From Tupaia tana (taxonomy: Eukaryota; Chordata; Mammalia; Scandentia; Tupaiidae), in the NCBI GenBank assembly GCA_026018925.1, contig JAKSZU010000002.1, positions 54,837,837 to 54,901,836 on the forward strand: a stretch of DNA of 64,000 nucleotides. Reading direction: 5' to 3'. The notes below the pieces were generated by a model. That model saw nothing but the letters and a program-made list of their open reading frames with translations. It did not search any database and was not told the origin of the DNA. Made by a program: the position numbers and the translations under genes. This document shows, one piece after another, positions 49,270-61,300 of the stretch. The stretch's first letter is position 1. Every line of letters starts with the position of its first letter.

Positions 49270-49530
49270 CAACATTATTTATTTTTATTAATATTTTTTA
49301 TTGCCAGAAGATACTTGCTCACGAGAGAGAGAGAGAGAGTGCGAGATAGAGCAGAGAGAGCTCCCCAATGCAGCATGGAGATGCTACAATCCTTTTTTCT
49401 CCATTCCTCTCACGTCAGGATTTTGGACATACACACGTGTCTGTTTTCCAGGCTGCTAAGTCTAGGACTCAAACATTGTTCAGCCATGTGGGATCTGGCT
49501 CTCCATATCGTTGTGCTATGGGACCAGTCC
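49270..49530 (-). repeat. family 1 SINE, older type (reverse)
   Basis: 'attgccagaagatacttgctcacgagag', 'gcatggagatgctacaatcc', 'ttttccaggctgctaag' and 'cgttgtgctatgggaccagtcc'. Diverged. Confidence 0.6.
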
Positions 49531-51064
49531 AAGAACATCATTTCTTTATTCTAAAACTGGTCATCTCTTACAGGTTCAAGTGCCTAATGGAGGAGAAAAA
49601 AGGCAAATATTTTTTGTTGTTGTTGTTATTGTTTGGAAGTCCCCTTGGTGTTAAAAGCTCAAGTTTTATGTGAAGCATAAAGATATTCTACTAAAGAGAC
49701 ATTAATTTGTTTTCTGAGACAGTCATGTAAAGCTTCTACTCTTGTGCTTTTTGTTATTTTAGGAGCCCTTTTTAGTTTTGCTTGTGATATCCAAACAAAT
49801 CACTTTCTCCAAACTTATAAAGCAAAATGCTCCATTTGGCAACTTTCCCAGAACAATAGTTACAAACATCCATTTAGGTTACTTGCTATACTTTGCTGAC
49901 TAGATAATTCATCATACCTTGCCCACCATAGTCATTTTAAAACAAATAATAGTCAGATGTATACAAATAAGTCACCACACAGAATTTTTTAATAAGCAGA
50001 TGAAAGATGAATTAGAATTTTTATTTTTTCTTTACACACACACATGCACACGTATATTTTTAAATTAAGGAAATACGTAACATATTCTTAATTTTATGTT
50101 TGTCATCATTTGGTCTGAGGTCATAAATTTAGTTTTGAAACATATGGACTTTTGGGGGGGCATTCTTTTCATGGTTGTAAGCATTCTCTTTCAGGGGAAG
50201 CCATTGGTTAAGTGTATCAGTTAAGTGGTAAAGATTTGTCCTGAAGTTGTATGGATCTCTCGGGGCTTGGGTAGGTCTCTAAAGGAATTGTTGCAGCTTT
50301 TGTTGCTACTACATATTAAATAAACATAAAACTGGCAATAATAGCACTTAATTTAACAATATACTGAAGTAAGATGTTTGAGAAATAGCTGATATTGGAT
50401 AGTGTTCAGTGAGAGAGTCAATGATAGGTCATTTTAAGTGAATTTTCCTGAACCAAGCATTTTGGGTTTTGGTAAACTGCATACAATTTTGTCTCATTTG
50501 CATCTTTGAACTGCAATGGTTCAATAGGGCTTCTAATGAAAACCCACAGTCCCCCAGAGCTCAGATTAGCTAGCATCAACTAGAAACACTGGTCCTGAAT
50601 CACACAGTGAACCTCTCTACTTGCTGGTACTTTTTGAATTTTGCCACTCTTTTTCATCTTTGACTTTTCGCTACTCCTCTTTCCATTTCATCCTGCATGT
50701 CCTCAGTTAGATATTAACCTTGTTACAACTAGATCTTAGAAAATTTTTTAGATAAAGGACATGTAACATTTGCACACACATTTCCCTTTAGTCAGTGTGA
50801 ACAACTCAACTTTAATGTATTTTTGTTCCCTATTTTTAGATTTAACTTTATAGAGCATTTACATTGTCAGGGTCATAGTTTTTCTAAAAAGGGAATCTGT
50901 GGTCTTATGTTCATTCATTTATTTTTATTTTCCTGTTTCTGTGATATGATTTCCAAATGAGAAGTGAGGAGTATTGAGTCTGTACCATCATAGAAATGAC
51001 AATGTAAATTATTATGAGAGATTTTTGGGGTATGAGAAGAGGATATTGAAAGACTTGAGAATTT
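49531..51064. other. unassigned stretch
   Basis: No gene or recognisable repeat over 1.5 kb. It has a short GTT run near 49614 and a G9 run near 50152. Confidence 0.4.
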
Positions 51065-51215
51065 TATTACAATTCAATTGAAATATATGTGCAGAATAGT
51101 GCACAGATAATGTGTACAAGTCAATGAATATTCACAAAGTGAATCTGCATGACTAATACTCATATAAAGAATAGAGCATTACCAGATCCCTAGAGGCCTT
51201 CTCATACTGCATATT
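51065..51215 (+). repeat. L1 3' UTR fragment (old L1M/ME type)
   Basis: 'ttgaaatatatgtgcagaatagtgcac', 'gtgtacaagtcaatgaatattcacaaagtg' and 'gaatagagcattaccagatccctagaggcc' match the 3' UTR signature of old L1. Confidence 0.75.
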
Positions 51216-51324
51216 CTGCTTCTTTATTTTATTCTATTTTAATTGTTTTATATTCTATGATTCTAATTTTTATTCATTTCCAAGTTCTTTGTTGACTTTA
51301 ATTCTCATAATCAGAAAAAATGAA

Positions 51325-51570
51325 AATAGGACGATCTGCCATGGAGCAAGGAAGAATGCAATTGCTCTGCAAGGCTGGAAGCAACATGACGGATCATGGG
51401 ATCAGATTCCAGGGTTAACTTGGAAACATGCTGGGCATGCACATGGGTGGTCAGGATCCTGAGAAGCTGGAGGACTGGGGAAAGGGGATAATGTTTTGAT
51501 GAGATCCTATCGAGAGTTCTCTCTGTCTCTCTTGCATGCACATGTGCTCTCTATCGAGAAAAGAGATGAT
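51325..51570 (+). repeat. older tRNA-like SINE, probably family 1
   Basis: 'tgctctgcaaggctgg', 'gatcatgggatcagattccagg', 'acttggaaacatgctgggcatgcac', 'gatcctgagaagctgg' and a CT tract. The head is too diverged for certainty. Confidence 0.5.
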
Positions 51571-51637
51571 ATGCAAAACATTAAAACAACTTTGTTTTCC
51601 TTTTGGCAAAATTCTTTCAATTAAGAATAATTATTTC

Positions 51638-51845
51638 AGGGTCAGACAGTAGCATGGCAGTTAAATATGAGGCTCTGAGAAGCAATCCCACAAGGACAAG
51701 TTCCAAGTTCAAGCCTAGAGACCTTCCTGAATGTGTGAGGCACATGTGTGTCCATGGACTGGGGCTGACTGACAGCTGAGCGTGAACTGCAGCATAAAAT
51801 CCTGTCGGGAGTGCTCTCTCTCTCTCTCTCTCTCTCCCACCTTTA
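51638..51845 (+). repeat. family 2 SINE, CT-terminated
   Basis: 'agggtcagacagtagcatggcag', 'caagttccaagttcaagcc', 'gagaccttcctgaatgtg' and 'gtccatggactggggctgactg', then a (TC)n run at 51816-51838. Confidence 0.6.
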
Positions 51846-53492
51846 ATGACTTCAGGTTGACATGATACTATCAAACTGAATGTTAGTACTAGTTATCTCT
51901 GGAACTTCTGCAGAGGTTTTCATTTGTTTGTTTGTTTGTTTCTTTTTGCTGTATAATTGGATCTCAACTCCTGGTAGACTGTATCTAATTCAAACTTTCT
52001 AAAACAATTAAAAATCACATGAATTCCATACACTTGAAACAGGGAGATTCGCATGGCTGCTCTATCTGTTTAGGTAATGGAAAGTACAAATAATATACTG
52101 TTTCCCAAACCTGCTTACCTTCTCACTTTTAAAAATGAAGATTTCCCAGTCTCAACAGGCCATAGAAGTGGATTTAATGACACAGTGATGGGTGCAGGAA
52201 GGAGGTCTATGTGAAACAATCACTGAGGTCCCACTGAAGGACATCGCACAGTGCACTCACATACTAGTTTTGACCACCCTCTTCTCTAGTCTTACCTGTT
52301 TTGCTTTGCCCTCTCCCTCACTTGTGAGCAGCACTTGCTGAGTCGGAGTCCAGACTGGCTCAGTGTCACATGCATCCCCACAGCCCATGGTTCACTCTTT
52401 TGTTTCTTGGAAGAGAAAGCTAGCTGTCTGTCAAGTGGGTGAGCTCCCACGGTTCCTGACCATAAGTTGAAAGAAAATCTCTTTGCAACAGTCCTTCCTT
52501 AGCCAACACTAACATAATGGAGAGCATGTAAACAGTTGGCTGGACTGATTGTTACGGGGTGGAAGCAAAGCAAAAGCAGCTTTCACTCAGACAATGGAAT
52601 CTTCACTCGGCATGCTAATTTCCTGGCTTCCATTTCTGGGGCTTTTCACACTTCAGGGTGTGCAGTCTCAAAATGTGCTAAGACTCCCCACAAGGCCCAG
52701 AGCACTAGTCTCTCGGGGTCATTACCACATGACTTCAATTTCACCGTCTTTGGGTGACCTTTGCTTCAGAGCAAAAGCAGAACTCTAGAGCTGTTTTGTT
52801 TTGTTTTGTTTTTGAGTTATTTGTATGCCACGTACCCCTGCCAATCTAGACTCTCTCGATTGGGTTTAATTCTAGTTCTACCAAGGTTTTTGGTAAACCA
52901 AGTGAACGTTAAGGATCTCAAAAATATGTACTTAATTATATGTCACTGCAAAGCACTATGCTGAAGGATGATCATATATCATCTTACAAACTATGCACTA
53001 TTTGAACAGTAACAATAAAAACACACATAAAAACACAAGGAAGCCAAAAAGTGATGCCAGCTTTGGCCTTTGTGTGGTCACTCTTTTTAACTGAAAATTT
53101 TTAAAAAATGTGTGATTGGAACTTGTAAATTTTGTTTTTCTTCCAGTACTGAACTGTCAATTTTGAGAAAGTGCCCAATTTTGTTAAATACAAACTACAA
53201 CAACATTTAAAGCAAAATCTAAATCTTAAATGATGGTTATATTTTGAGATAGTAAGAGTCAAATGTCTATATGTATATTTGTTGGTTTGGGGCATGAACG
53301 TATCTCTTAATTTGAGGGATTTTGCAATGTAATAATGATTAGATTTTGTTTTGTGTGTAGTTATAAAAATCCTGAGGTAGTGTTTACATAATAGAAAATA
53401 TTCTATTATAAAGGGAATATTTCAGTGCAGCAGATGTTTTCAAGAATACAGTTATTAGACATCAAGGGGGGTAAAACCAGATGACTACGAAT
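51846..53492. other. unassigned stretch with a GC-richer block
   Basis: 52140-52800 is less AT-rich than its flanks and has no repeat I recognise. Two overlapping open frames at 52536-52788 have no known domain. A (TTTTG)n run sits at 52792-52815. Otherwise nothing. Confidence 0.35.
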
Positions 53493-53750
53493 ACTTTTTT
53501 TTTTTTTTTTTTTAGATTTTTGCAATAGGGCACATGCATATGCCAGAGAGACTGAGATAGACAGAGAGAGGGAAAGTGAGAAAACACCTTCAAGAGGGGA
53601 TGGCCATACCACAATCCCTTCTCCTCCATCTCCTTTTGAGATTCTGGGCATGCACGCATATATACCTGTCATGTTTTTCAAACCACTGAATCTGAAATCA
53701 TGCAGTCAGTCATACCCAGTGCCTCAACTACCATGCCACCTGCTGGCCTG
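53493..53750 (-). repeat. family 1 SINE (reverse)
   Basis: About 20 T residues, 'tgcaatagggcacatgcatatgcc', 'gaggggatggccatacc', 'ttttcaaaccactgaatc' and 'accatgccacctgctggcc'. Part of the box-B segment is deleted. Confidence 0.8.
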
Positions 53751-53774
53751 AGAATATGTTTTAATAAAACATGT

Positions 53775-54050
53775 AAGGACCATCAGATGGCATAATGGTT
53801 ATATCACTGGACTCCCATGTGGTCAAGCATGGTTCGAGTCCCAGATCTGATGGCTTAAAACTCATACCAGGTGTTTGTGCATGCCTGCCCAAAATCCTAA
53901 GAGGAGAATGGAGGAGAAGGGATTGTGACTTGGCCATCCCTTGGAGATGATTTCTCACTTTCTGTCTCTCCGTCTCTCTCTGTCTCTCTGGTGAGCATGC
54001 ATACTATATAGCAAAAATCACTCTAAACATAATAATAATAAAAATAAAAC
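53775..54050 (+). repeat. family 1 SINE, intermediate
   Basis: 'aaggaccatcagatggcataatgg', 'ggttcgagtccc', 'gcttaaaactcatacc', 'ggagaatggaggagaaggg', a CT tract, and 'actatatagcaaaaatc' with an AATAAT-rich tail. The C-run/G-run hairpin is largely lost (ccCttGGag). Confidence 0.85.
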
Positions 54051-54149
54051 ACATAGTGCTTAAATTAGGAAGAGAATTTTTCAAATATAAAATTCAAATC
54101 ACTTACATATACTAAACTATATATACAACTATTAGTTTTATTGTATGAC

Positions 54150-54610
54150 TAATTAAGTATTCCATAAGCCTCTACCATGTGCCAAATACTGTCATAGTGC
54201 TGAATAAGCAATGACTTGAGCAACAATACACACTGGGAATCGATTATATAAAAAGAAGAAAAAAATGCAGTACTCTAGTTACTGTAGGAAATAGAAAAAA
54301 AGAAGATACAGCCCTCTCCCTCAAAGACTATATGATTAATAGGAGAGATAAAACATACAAATACTAAGTGGAATTCAAAACAAAGCATGGTGATGCCAAG
54401 AGGTGAGAAGTGAAGCACTCGATGAAATTAGAGAAGTTGAAAGCAATGTCTGGTTCCATGGACAGAATTTATTTCACTGGCATCTGAATCAAATAGCTGA
54501 AGGACCAGTAAAATATTCTAGTAGGGAGAGAAGAATTATATAGAAGAGTATTTTTGGCAGGTGAAACAGCATGAAAATTTTCTTAGTCAGCCAAACCACC
54601 AATGGAAGTA
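54150..54610 (-). repeat. L2 LINE 3' segment (reverse)
   Basis: 'cctctaccatgtgccaaatactgtc', 'gccctctccctcaaagactatatgattaatagg' and 'gcatggtgatgccaagagg' follow the reverse L2 tail order also seen at 12550. Confidence 0.6.
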
Positions 54611-54999
54611 TTATTGTTAATTATGGCTATTGATTTTACAAAAAAATATTACAAATTGAGTAATATACAAAATAGGGTGGGCAGAATGATAAGATGACTT
54701 ACCAACCATGTGATGTGGTTAATGGATAAAGATGACCATAATATTCAATATAAATTAAGAAAATTAATGAACAGAGATGCAATCGCTGCCTTTGCATATT
54801 AGAAAATCAGTAATGTGAAAGAAGCCATTCTCTGTGTGGTTCTAGTACCAATGGTAGAAACTATAGAAGGATAGATTTAAACATAAGAAATAATTGTCTA
54901 ACAGTAAAACCTATCTAAAGATGGAAAGGACAGTCTTGGAAAAAAGATTTTCACATAAGGCAGTATAAATGGTAGATAGAGTCATACAACAAGAGCTCA

Positions 55000-55185
55000 C
55001 CTCTTATAAGCTGTGATAGCATTACAAACTACACGAACATTATGCTTCTGTTTTCTTATGTCTAAAATGAAAAAATTAATTAAAAGTCCACCTCATAGGG
55101 TGTGTCTGAATATTCAGTGAATGCCTAATCTATATAGTACTGGAGTATCATAGATACTCTATAAATTTAACAAGCTAAAGCCTGG
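55000..55185 (+). repeat. MIR fragment
   Basis: 'ttctgttttcttatgtctaaaatg', 'cctcatagggtgtgtctgaatattcagtgaatgcc' and 'actggagtatcatagatactc' align with the MIR 3' half. Confidence 0.7.
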
Positions 55186-55264
55186 GCAGTCTCTTAACAG
55201 AGTCATTATAGGTAAAGATTAAAGAACAAAATATGATTTAGACTTGAGCAAAGTTATGATTCTC

Positions 55265-55520
55265 TCTAGTTCTGTGATTCTGAAGGTTTGATTCTATGGC
55301 TAGTCATGGCAATACAGTAGTAATGCAGTACTTGAAGCACTAAGGCCATAAGAAAGATTCCAGTTGTGCATCCCAAGATCTCATATTGTGCCCAAACCAG
55401 TAGTCTAAGCCAACATATTGTTCTGGCTGAAACTGGAGATGCTGAGGATGGATGCTGGGCAAAGACCCTGTTGGGATGCCTCTGTTTTCCTCTTTCTCTC
55501 ATAAAACAAATAAATAAACT
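55265..55520 (+). repeat. family 2-like SINE with AATAAA end
   Basis: 'atggctagtcatggc', 'agtacttgaagcactaagg', 'gatgctgggcaaagacc' and 'ctttctctcataaaacaaataaataaactt'. The last is the family 2 type 3' end. Confidence 0.5.
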
Positions 55521-55540
55521 TAAAAAGAGTTTTAATTATT

Positions 55541-55811
55541 TTGTTTTCTTTTTTGAGAAAGAGAGACTTTTGCTATAAAGCATGTGTACTCACCCAAGAA
55601 AGAGAGACAGAGAGACAGAAAGTGAGAAATCACACCCCTCCCCCGGGGAGATGGCCATGCTGCAATCCCTTCTCCCCCATTCTTCTCTCAGAAGTTTGGG
55701 CACACATATACTTACGCCTAGCATGGATTTTAAGCCACCAGTCAGGGACCTGAACCCTGGATGATGACGTGAGAGTCCAGCAACATAAGCATTATGCCAT
55801 CTGCTGGTCCC
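55541..55811 (-). repeat. family 1 SINE (reverse)
   Basis: 'ttttgctataaagcatgtgtactcacc', 'gtgagaaatcacacccc', a C-run/G-run relic (ctcccccggggagatgg) and 'atgccatctgctggtccc'. The likely TSD is 'agttttaatt' / 'agttttgatt'. Confidence 0.85.
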
Positions 55812-55873
55812 AAGTTTTGATTCTAAAGCAAACAACTAAGAAAAAACTTTTTGGAGATATAAATTAGTTATCT

Positions 55874-56111
55874 AGGGCTAGCAGGTGGCATGGAGGTTAA
55901 GGTACCAATCCCACATGGCCAGGTATGTGTACCCAGCAGCTTGAAATATATACTCATGTGCATGCATACTCCAAACCCCAAGAGATTACAGCATGGCCAT
56001 TCCCCTTAGGGGGTGATTTCTTATTTTCCCTTTCTCTGTCTCTGTCTCCCCCTCTTTTTCTCTCTCTGTTTCTCTGGCAAGTGTACACACCTTATAGAAA
56101 ACACAAACAGT
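55874..56111 (+). repeat. family 1 SINE, older type with TSD
   Basis: 'agggctagcaggtggcatggaggttaagg', 'accccaagagattacagc', 'ccccttagggggtgatttc' and a CT tract. The TSD 'aaattagttatct' (55861) and 'aaattaattatcc' (56112) differ by two bases. Confidence 0.85.
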
Positions 56112-56124
56112 AAATTAATTATCC

Positions 56125-56900
56125 AAATTAAACAAAAAAGTAATAGAATATACTGCTGATGGCTGCAAAAACAGATGATGTATTAGAGTCATAGAACAAA
56201 ACAAAGCAGCCTTGTGCCACCACAGCTGAGGAAGTTCTCAGCACTTCAAGGAACAGTAGCAAATGTAGGATAGCCATCAAGAAGCAGTACAATGAGCTTT
56301 GCAAAAGAGTGGCTTATGGGTAATTTTTCAGAGATTTTAGTTCAGAAGTCAGATTGCAATAGGTTAATAAGTATAATAAGTAGAGTCAAGGATATGGAAA
56401 TAATTAGTCAGTTACACACTTCTGAAAAATTTATAATTTATCAGGTATTCTCTTGAGCAATGTGTGTAGTGGTTAAAAGAATGACACTGAGCAAGAATTT
56501 CAGGTGGAAGCAAAGTTAAAGGATGTTGGAAAGCATTGTTTGATAAGTAAAGGGAAATGATTTACTTTATAGTGAGAAATGAAGCTTCAGGAGATGAAAT
56601 ATACAGGGATAATTGATAAGTAGAATCAGTTCTGGAATCAGACATTTTTCTGAGAAGTTCTGGTTCATTTTAATTGGAATGATATCTACAAACTATGACA
56701 TGGGCACTAGCTATAGCCTTTATTACATGTGTATCTTTATTTCTAGGCCCTTTCAGTTGACTGAACTTAGAAAATATAGATAAAAAATATACATGCAAAT
56801 GCAGACAGTGTCTGATGAATCATAAATACATTTTTCTATCTACATGGCTATTTTATGAAAATCATTTTTATCTGATTCTTTTTATTATTGTCCAATATTT
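56125..56900. other. unassigned stretch
   Basis: No gene or recognisable repeat. Confidence 0.4.
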
Positions 56901-56904
56901 ATTT

Positions 56905-57125
56905 ATTTGGTTAGTTTATTTTTCCTATGAGAGAGAGTGAGAGACAGGCAGTCCCAACAGGGTCTCCATGTAGCAGTCTATCCCTAGCCTCAGCAAGCCA
57001 GACACATGGGTATATGTACATCCAGTATATACAAGGAGAATTCAAAATGCAAACCAGGATCATCGCATGTGACTTCTGCATCATAGAGAGTTACAATTCC
57101 ACTGCATCACCAGAACTGGCCTGTC
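56905..57125 (-). repeat. family 2 SINE (reverse)
   Basis: 'ttagtttatttttcctatgag', 'gagagtgagagacaggc', 'cctagcctcagcaagccag', 'ccagtatatacaaggag', 'aaaccaggatcatcgcatgtg' and the head 'gcatcaccagaactggcc'. Confidence 0.6.
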
Positions 57126-57199
57126 CAAGGTTTTAGTAGTGAATTTTCAAAAACTCAGAGTATGTGGATCATAATATTTTCTGCAGGCAATATTTGTTT

Positions 57200-57560
57200 A
57201 GATTTATCTATGCTGTCTAGTTTCTGTATTTACATTTCCTTCTTGGATAACTATCTTTCATCTCTGAGTCAACTTGTTTCTTCCTGGAATACATCCATTT
57301 TTGCATCCAGTCAAGTAAATATCTGCTAATGGTAACCTCACTTAATTTTTCTTTAATTGAATATGATTTTATTTCACCCTTGATCTTAAAAAATCATTTT
57401 TGAGAGAGATGTAATTCTTGTTGAAAGCCATCTCTCAACATATTATTTCTGTGTTTTGTGACTATTATGATTGTTGATGAGATGTTAGTTGCCAGTCTAG
57501 TTACTGTCTTTTGTAGGTGACGTTTTTATCCCTTGCTGATGTTAAGAATTGTTAAAATTT
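57200..57560 (+). repeat. old L1 3' region fragment
   Basis: 'gtaattcttgttgaaagccatctctcaac', 'gatgagatgttagttgccagtctagttac' and 'cttttgtaggtgacg' match the 3' region of L1M-type elements, comparable with 5600-5800. Confidence 0.5.
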
Positions 57561-59177
57561 TAAGCAATTTAGATATACATAAATCAGAAGTCAAAAAATA
57601 AACTACTCAATCTTAAATGTTCAGAAATAATCCTTACAAATAACATAATATTGGAAGATCTTCCTGATTTTTTCTATTATGTGTAAATATACATGATTTT
57701 TTTCAATTAGAGGCTTATTCTAAAAGGAAGCAAAAAAAAAAATCCACTCAACTATTAGTAAAATATCTGAGCTAAAGTAATGACTATATAGAAAACAAAA
57801 AAGTAAACTTGAAATTATTTTGGAATTGTTGCTAAATACATACAAGATACTAAATATGTACCTTGATAAAAGCCTTTAGAAGTAAAATTTATCTTTGCGT
57901 AATGGTGTATCTTATTTTGCAGGTGTTTTGAAATACATTTTACTGCACAAAAAGAACTAAAATTACTAAGGAAAACTGTTGGGTAGGCTGTATGCATTGC
58001 ATGAGAATATCTTCTTCTAAAAAATTTAAACTCAACGTGCAAATTCTAGCAATTGTATACTGATGTGACACTGCAAAATCCAGGGATAACTCTTAGTTGT
58101 CTATCTGTGGAGAGAGAAGAGAAATTCCATTCACTGTTCTCTACATTTCTCAATAGCAACATGAATACTGTTGTGAGAATCCAAGGTCTGATTTTCTGCC
58201 CCCAATGAATTTCAAGACTGTTTTCTTATACAAAACTAGTCAGCTCTGTGAGTTTTTTTTGTATTATTTTTTTTATTTTAATATCTACAGATTTGGGAAG
58301 TTTCTGAAAATCATTTTTGGAACTTATAATTACTAATAGATCTAATATAATTTTGATTAACCATCTATTGGTACATATACTTTTCTATTTACAAAATTGT
58401 GTGTGTGTGTGTGTATGTGTGTATTTTTTTTAAAGAGAAAGATTTTTGCAATTGCATTTCAATTTCAAAATCAGTATGATTTCAAATACAAAGGTGATGC
58501 TCTTATTAAAGAACTGACAGTAAATATTTGACAAAATAAAGTATAAAAGTATTAATAAACACAAAAAAATCTGAATATTTTGTTGAAAACAGAAAACACA
58601 ACGAAAATGTTAAAAATGCCTTTAAACATAATTTGTAAAATTTGGCCATCTTAGATTGTGTAAATGTGTATGGTCAAAGGAAAACAGTCAAATTTCATTA
58701 AATATTGAAAGACTAAGCCAAATATTTAATATTTGTGACTTTAGCAGGTTTGTACCCTGAATGAACATAATTCAGGTAGCTCAAACATGCTCATTGAGGT
58801 CTTATAGTCCTCAAACAGATATTTAAGGCAAAAGCCATAAGGAGGAGGGGAGGGTGGTAAAGGGGATTATACCAATTGTTTTGGGACAATTATCTTTGGC
58901 TACCAGGATCAATACCAAGGATGAATAGGCAATCTCTGAGCATATTTCCTTGAAGAATTAGTCCTTGTGTCAGGTTGCAATGGTTTTATCAAGGTTGTGA
59001 TTCTAGAAGATTTCTCTAAATAATAGTTCTTAGTATCAGGCATGAGAGCAAGAGAAAATACCTCCTCTATAAGCTTCCTTGTTTGTTTTTTTTTTAGAGT
59101 TTTATTATGCATTGTCACAAATTACTCCATTTTAAAAAATGTTCACAGTATTTACAAGGAACTAGAACAATTAAATA
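57561..59177. other. unassigned AT-rich stretch
   Basis: 1.6 kb without a gene or recognisable repeat. A TG run is at 58399-58424. Confidence 0.4.
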
Positions 59178-59308
59178 TGAGGAGATTCAAAACATTTGTG
59201 GAAAAAAATGGAATTACTTTGTGAGTTTACTTTGGTGCAAAAAGTTTTGAAATCCAGGCATAGTTTTTTCAAATTATGAATTTTCCTTGAACTTTCTGAA
59301 GGCTCTCG
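59178..59308. mobile_element. short palindromic-ended element, copy 2 (MITE-like)
   Basis: It starts 'gattcaaaacatttgtgg', carries 'gtttactttggtgcaaaaa' and 'tttgaaatccaggcat', and ends 'ttttccttgaactttctgaagg', the inverse of its start. It corresponds over its whole length to the reverse complement of 26075-26205. Confidence 0.6.
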
Positions 59309-59767
59309 CCTCCCATATAATTTGAAATTTCATGATTGTGTTTCAGTTCGTTGATATAATAACAAGGCCCCAACTGGGATAATAATAGTGAGAATGTTGG
59401 ATCAGAGAAATATTGTCAGTGGGCTTTGATTAGTAGTAGAGGGATTTGAGAGACTCAAAGATGCCATGATGTGTGATAGTTAATTTAATCAGAAAACATA
59501 ATTACATTTTCAATCAATTTCTTGCCTACAAGTCCAACAGATGCACTAGATATACATTTTAAAAGCATGGCTATATTATTTTATATCTTACCAATCTATA
59601 TAAATTGAGAAAGCACTGTGATGGCACTGGGTATTTAATAAAAAATGCAATTATATTATATTAATCCTTATATTTACCCCTGATCCAAAAGATAGAATAC
59701 TTATTTATGAGTCATTAAATTACTTTGTAGACCTAGAGCTTCCTTGACATTGCTATAGCACTTCAAG
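59309..59767. other. unassigned stretch
   Basis: Nothing recognisable. Confidence 0.4.
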
Positions 59768-59780
59768 AATCATTATTTAT

Positions 59781-60040
59781 GGGACCAGCAGTTAGCGTAA
59801 TGCTATGTCGCTGGACTCCCACATAGTCGACCACGGTTCGAGTCCCGGACCCGGTGGTTTAAACTCACGCCGGGCATGTGTGCATGCGTGCCCAAGATCC
59901 TGAGAGGAGAATGGAGGAGAAGAGATTGCAGCGTGGCCATCCCCTCTGGGGGGTGATTTCTCGCTTTCTATCTCTCTGTCTCTGTCTGTCCAGCGAGCAC
60001 ATGTGCCCCATAGCAAAAACTTCTCAAAAAAAAAAAAAAA
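59781..60040 (+). repeat. family 1 SINE, young; perfect TSD
   Basis: 'gggaccagcagttagcgtaatg', box B 'ggttcgagtccc', 'cgccgggcatgtgtgcatgcg', the hairpin ccccTctggggggtg and poly(A). The 13-base TSD 'aatcattatttat' is at 59768-59780 and 60041-60053. Confidence 0.95.
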
Positions 60041-60148
60041 AATCATTATTTATAATATGTGAAGAAACATTCTCTATGGTCTTATCTTTGAAATGGGATA
60101 ATATGTAGTACTTTTGCCTCTGCCAGAATTTTATCTTTGCTTTTCTTT

Positions 60149-60755
60149 TTTTATGGGGCAGGGGAGAATGTACTTTATTGGGAAACAGAGTGCTGCATAC
60201 TGACCAGAAGAAGGCTTCCTAGTGGGCGCCCTTCATGTCACACTCCAGAAGACACACAGGAGGTTCGTTGTAAAGCTCTATTAGAACATAGATTCCTCTG
60301 GGCACTTCCCCAGCCTCCCAATCTGTCCCTCACTGGGGTCAGGAAAACTGCCAACCACTTTCCTGAAGGTGTCTGTTTCACTAGAGATACAGCCCTATGG
60401 GGTGTCTTCTTCTTTCTTTATTTTTTTTAAATAAAGAACATTTTCTTTAGATTTTTTGAGGTCTTCACTGGTTACTTTCATGCCGCAATTTCTCAAAGCC
60501 ATCAGACCAGCTTCTGTACACATCGCCTTGATGTCAGCATCAGACAGATCGTCCTTAACCATGACCAGGTCTTCCCGGGTTATGTCATCGGTCAGCGTCA
60601 TCCTGCTCGTGTGAATCTGAAAGATGTGTGTTTTAGTCTTTTCATCAGGCAGGGAGATTTCTATCTTCTTGTCAATGCAGCCTGGTCTGGTAATAGTTGG
60701 ATCCAAAGTTCTCTATTCAGTTTGTGGCCATCATAACTTTCATGTCTCCCCCTTA
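60149..60755 (-). pseudogene. PSMC1: PSMC1 (26S proteasome ATPase Rpt2) processed pseudogene, 5'-truncated
   Basis: The minus strand encodes the C-terminal quarter of the 19S base ATPase PSMC1/Rpt2: KVIMATN, then a stop and a one-base insertion, then [46 protein letters not shown] and KKSKENVLY. The family normally reads RPGRIDRKIE and KDDLSGADIKAICTEAG. Substitutions here hit the arginine-finger region (RPGCIDKK). A 3' UTR-like stretch of about 250 bases follows and ends in AATAAA (about 60178) and an A-rich tail (about 60150). The 5' two-thirds of the mRNA is missing and no introns are visible. It is therefore a dead retrocopy. Confidence 0.9.
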
Positions 60756-61014
60756 AATCATTCAATATCAATTCATTAAACAGAATTAATTTCTTATAGA
60801 ATTATTACTTATTTATTAAAGATATAAAATAAATGGAAGGCACAGGTATGCTAAGAAAATTCTAATGATTATTTTTATAATTGTAGAGTGTGGAATGACT
60901 TCCATAGTATGATACCAAAGCAAGAAGTCAGCAAGCAGAAAACAAACTTATGGGTTCAAATGAAGATTTAGCTTTTATATTCTACAAAAAAAAAAAAAAA
61001 CAATAAAGAAACAA
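60756..61014. other. unassigned AT-rich spacer
   Basis: Nothing recognisable. An A run lies at 60985-61000. Confidence 0.4.
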
Positions 61015-61017
61015 ATG

Positions 61018-61300
61018 GCGACCAGCAGGTGGTATCATGGTTACATTGCTGGACTCCAGTGTGGCTGACTACAGTTTGAGTACCAGACCCAGTGGCTTCA
61101 AACTTACGCCAGGCACATATATATATATACATGCCCAAAACCCTGAGAAGAGGAAGGAGGAGAAGGGATTGTGGCATCGCTATCTTCCTGGGGAGTATTT
61201 CTCACTTCCTGTCTCTCTATCTTCCTCCGTCTTCTGGTGACCACATACACACTATAGTAAAAATCTCTCTAAAAATAGATAATAAATAAGAAAATAAATA
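61018..61300 (+). repeat. family 1 SINE, intermediate
   Basis: 'gcgaccagcaggtggtatcatgg', 'gtttgagtaccagacc', a TA run replacing the usual CG/TG stretch near 61118-61128, 'aggaaggaggagaaggg', a CT tract and an AATAAATA-rich tail. Confidence 0.8.

Noticed and set aside
60137-60430. Plus-strand open frame of 97 codons
   Set aside because: It is antisense to the PSMC1 retrocopy 3' UTR and has no own signature.
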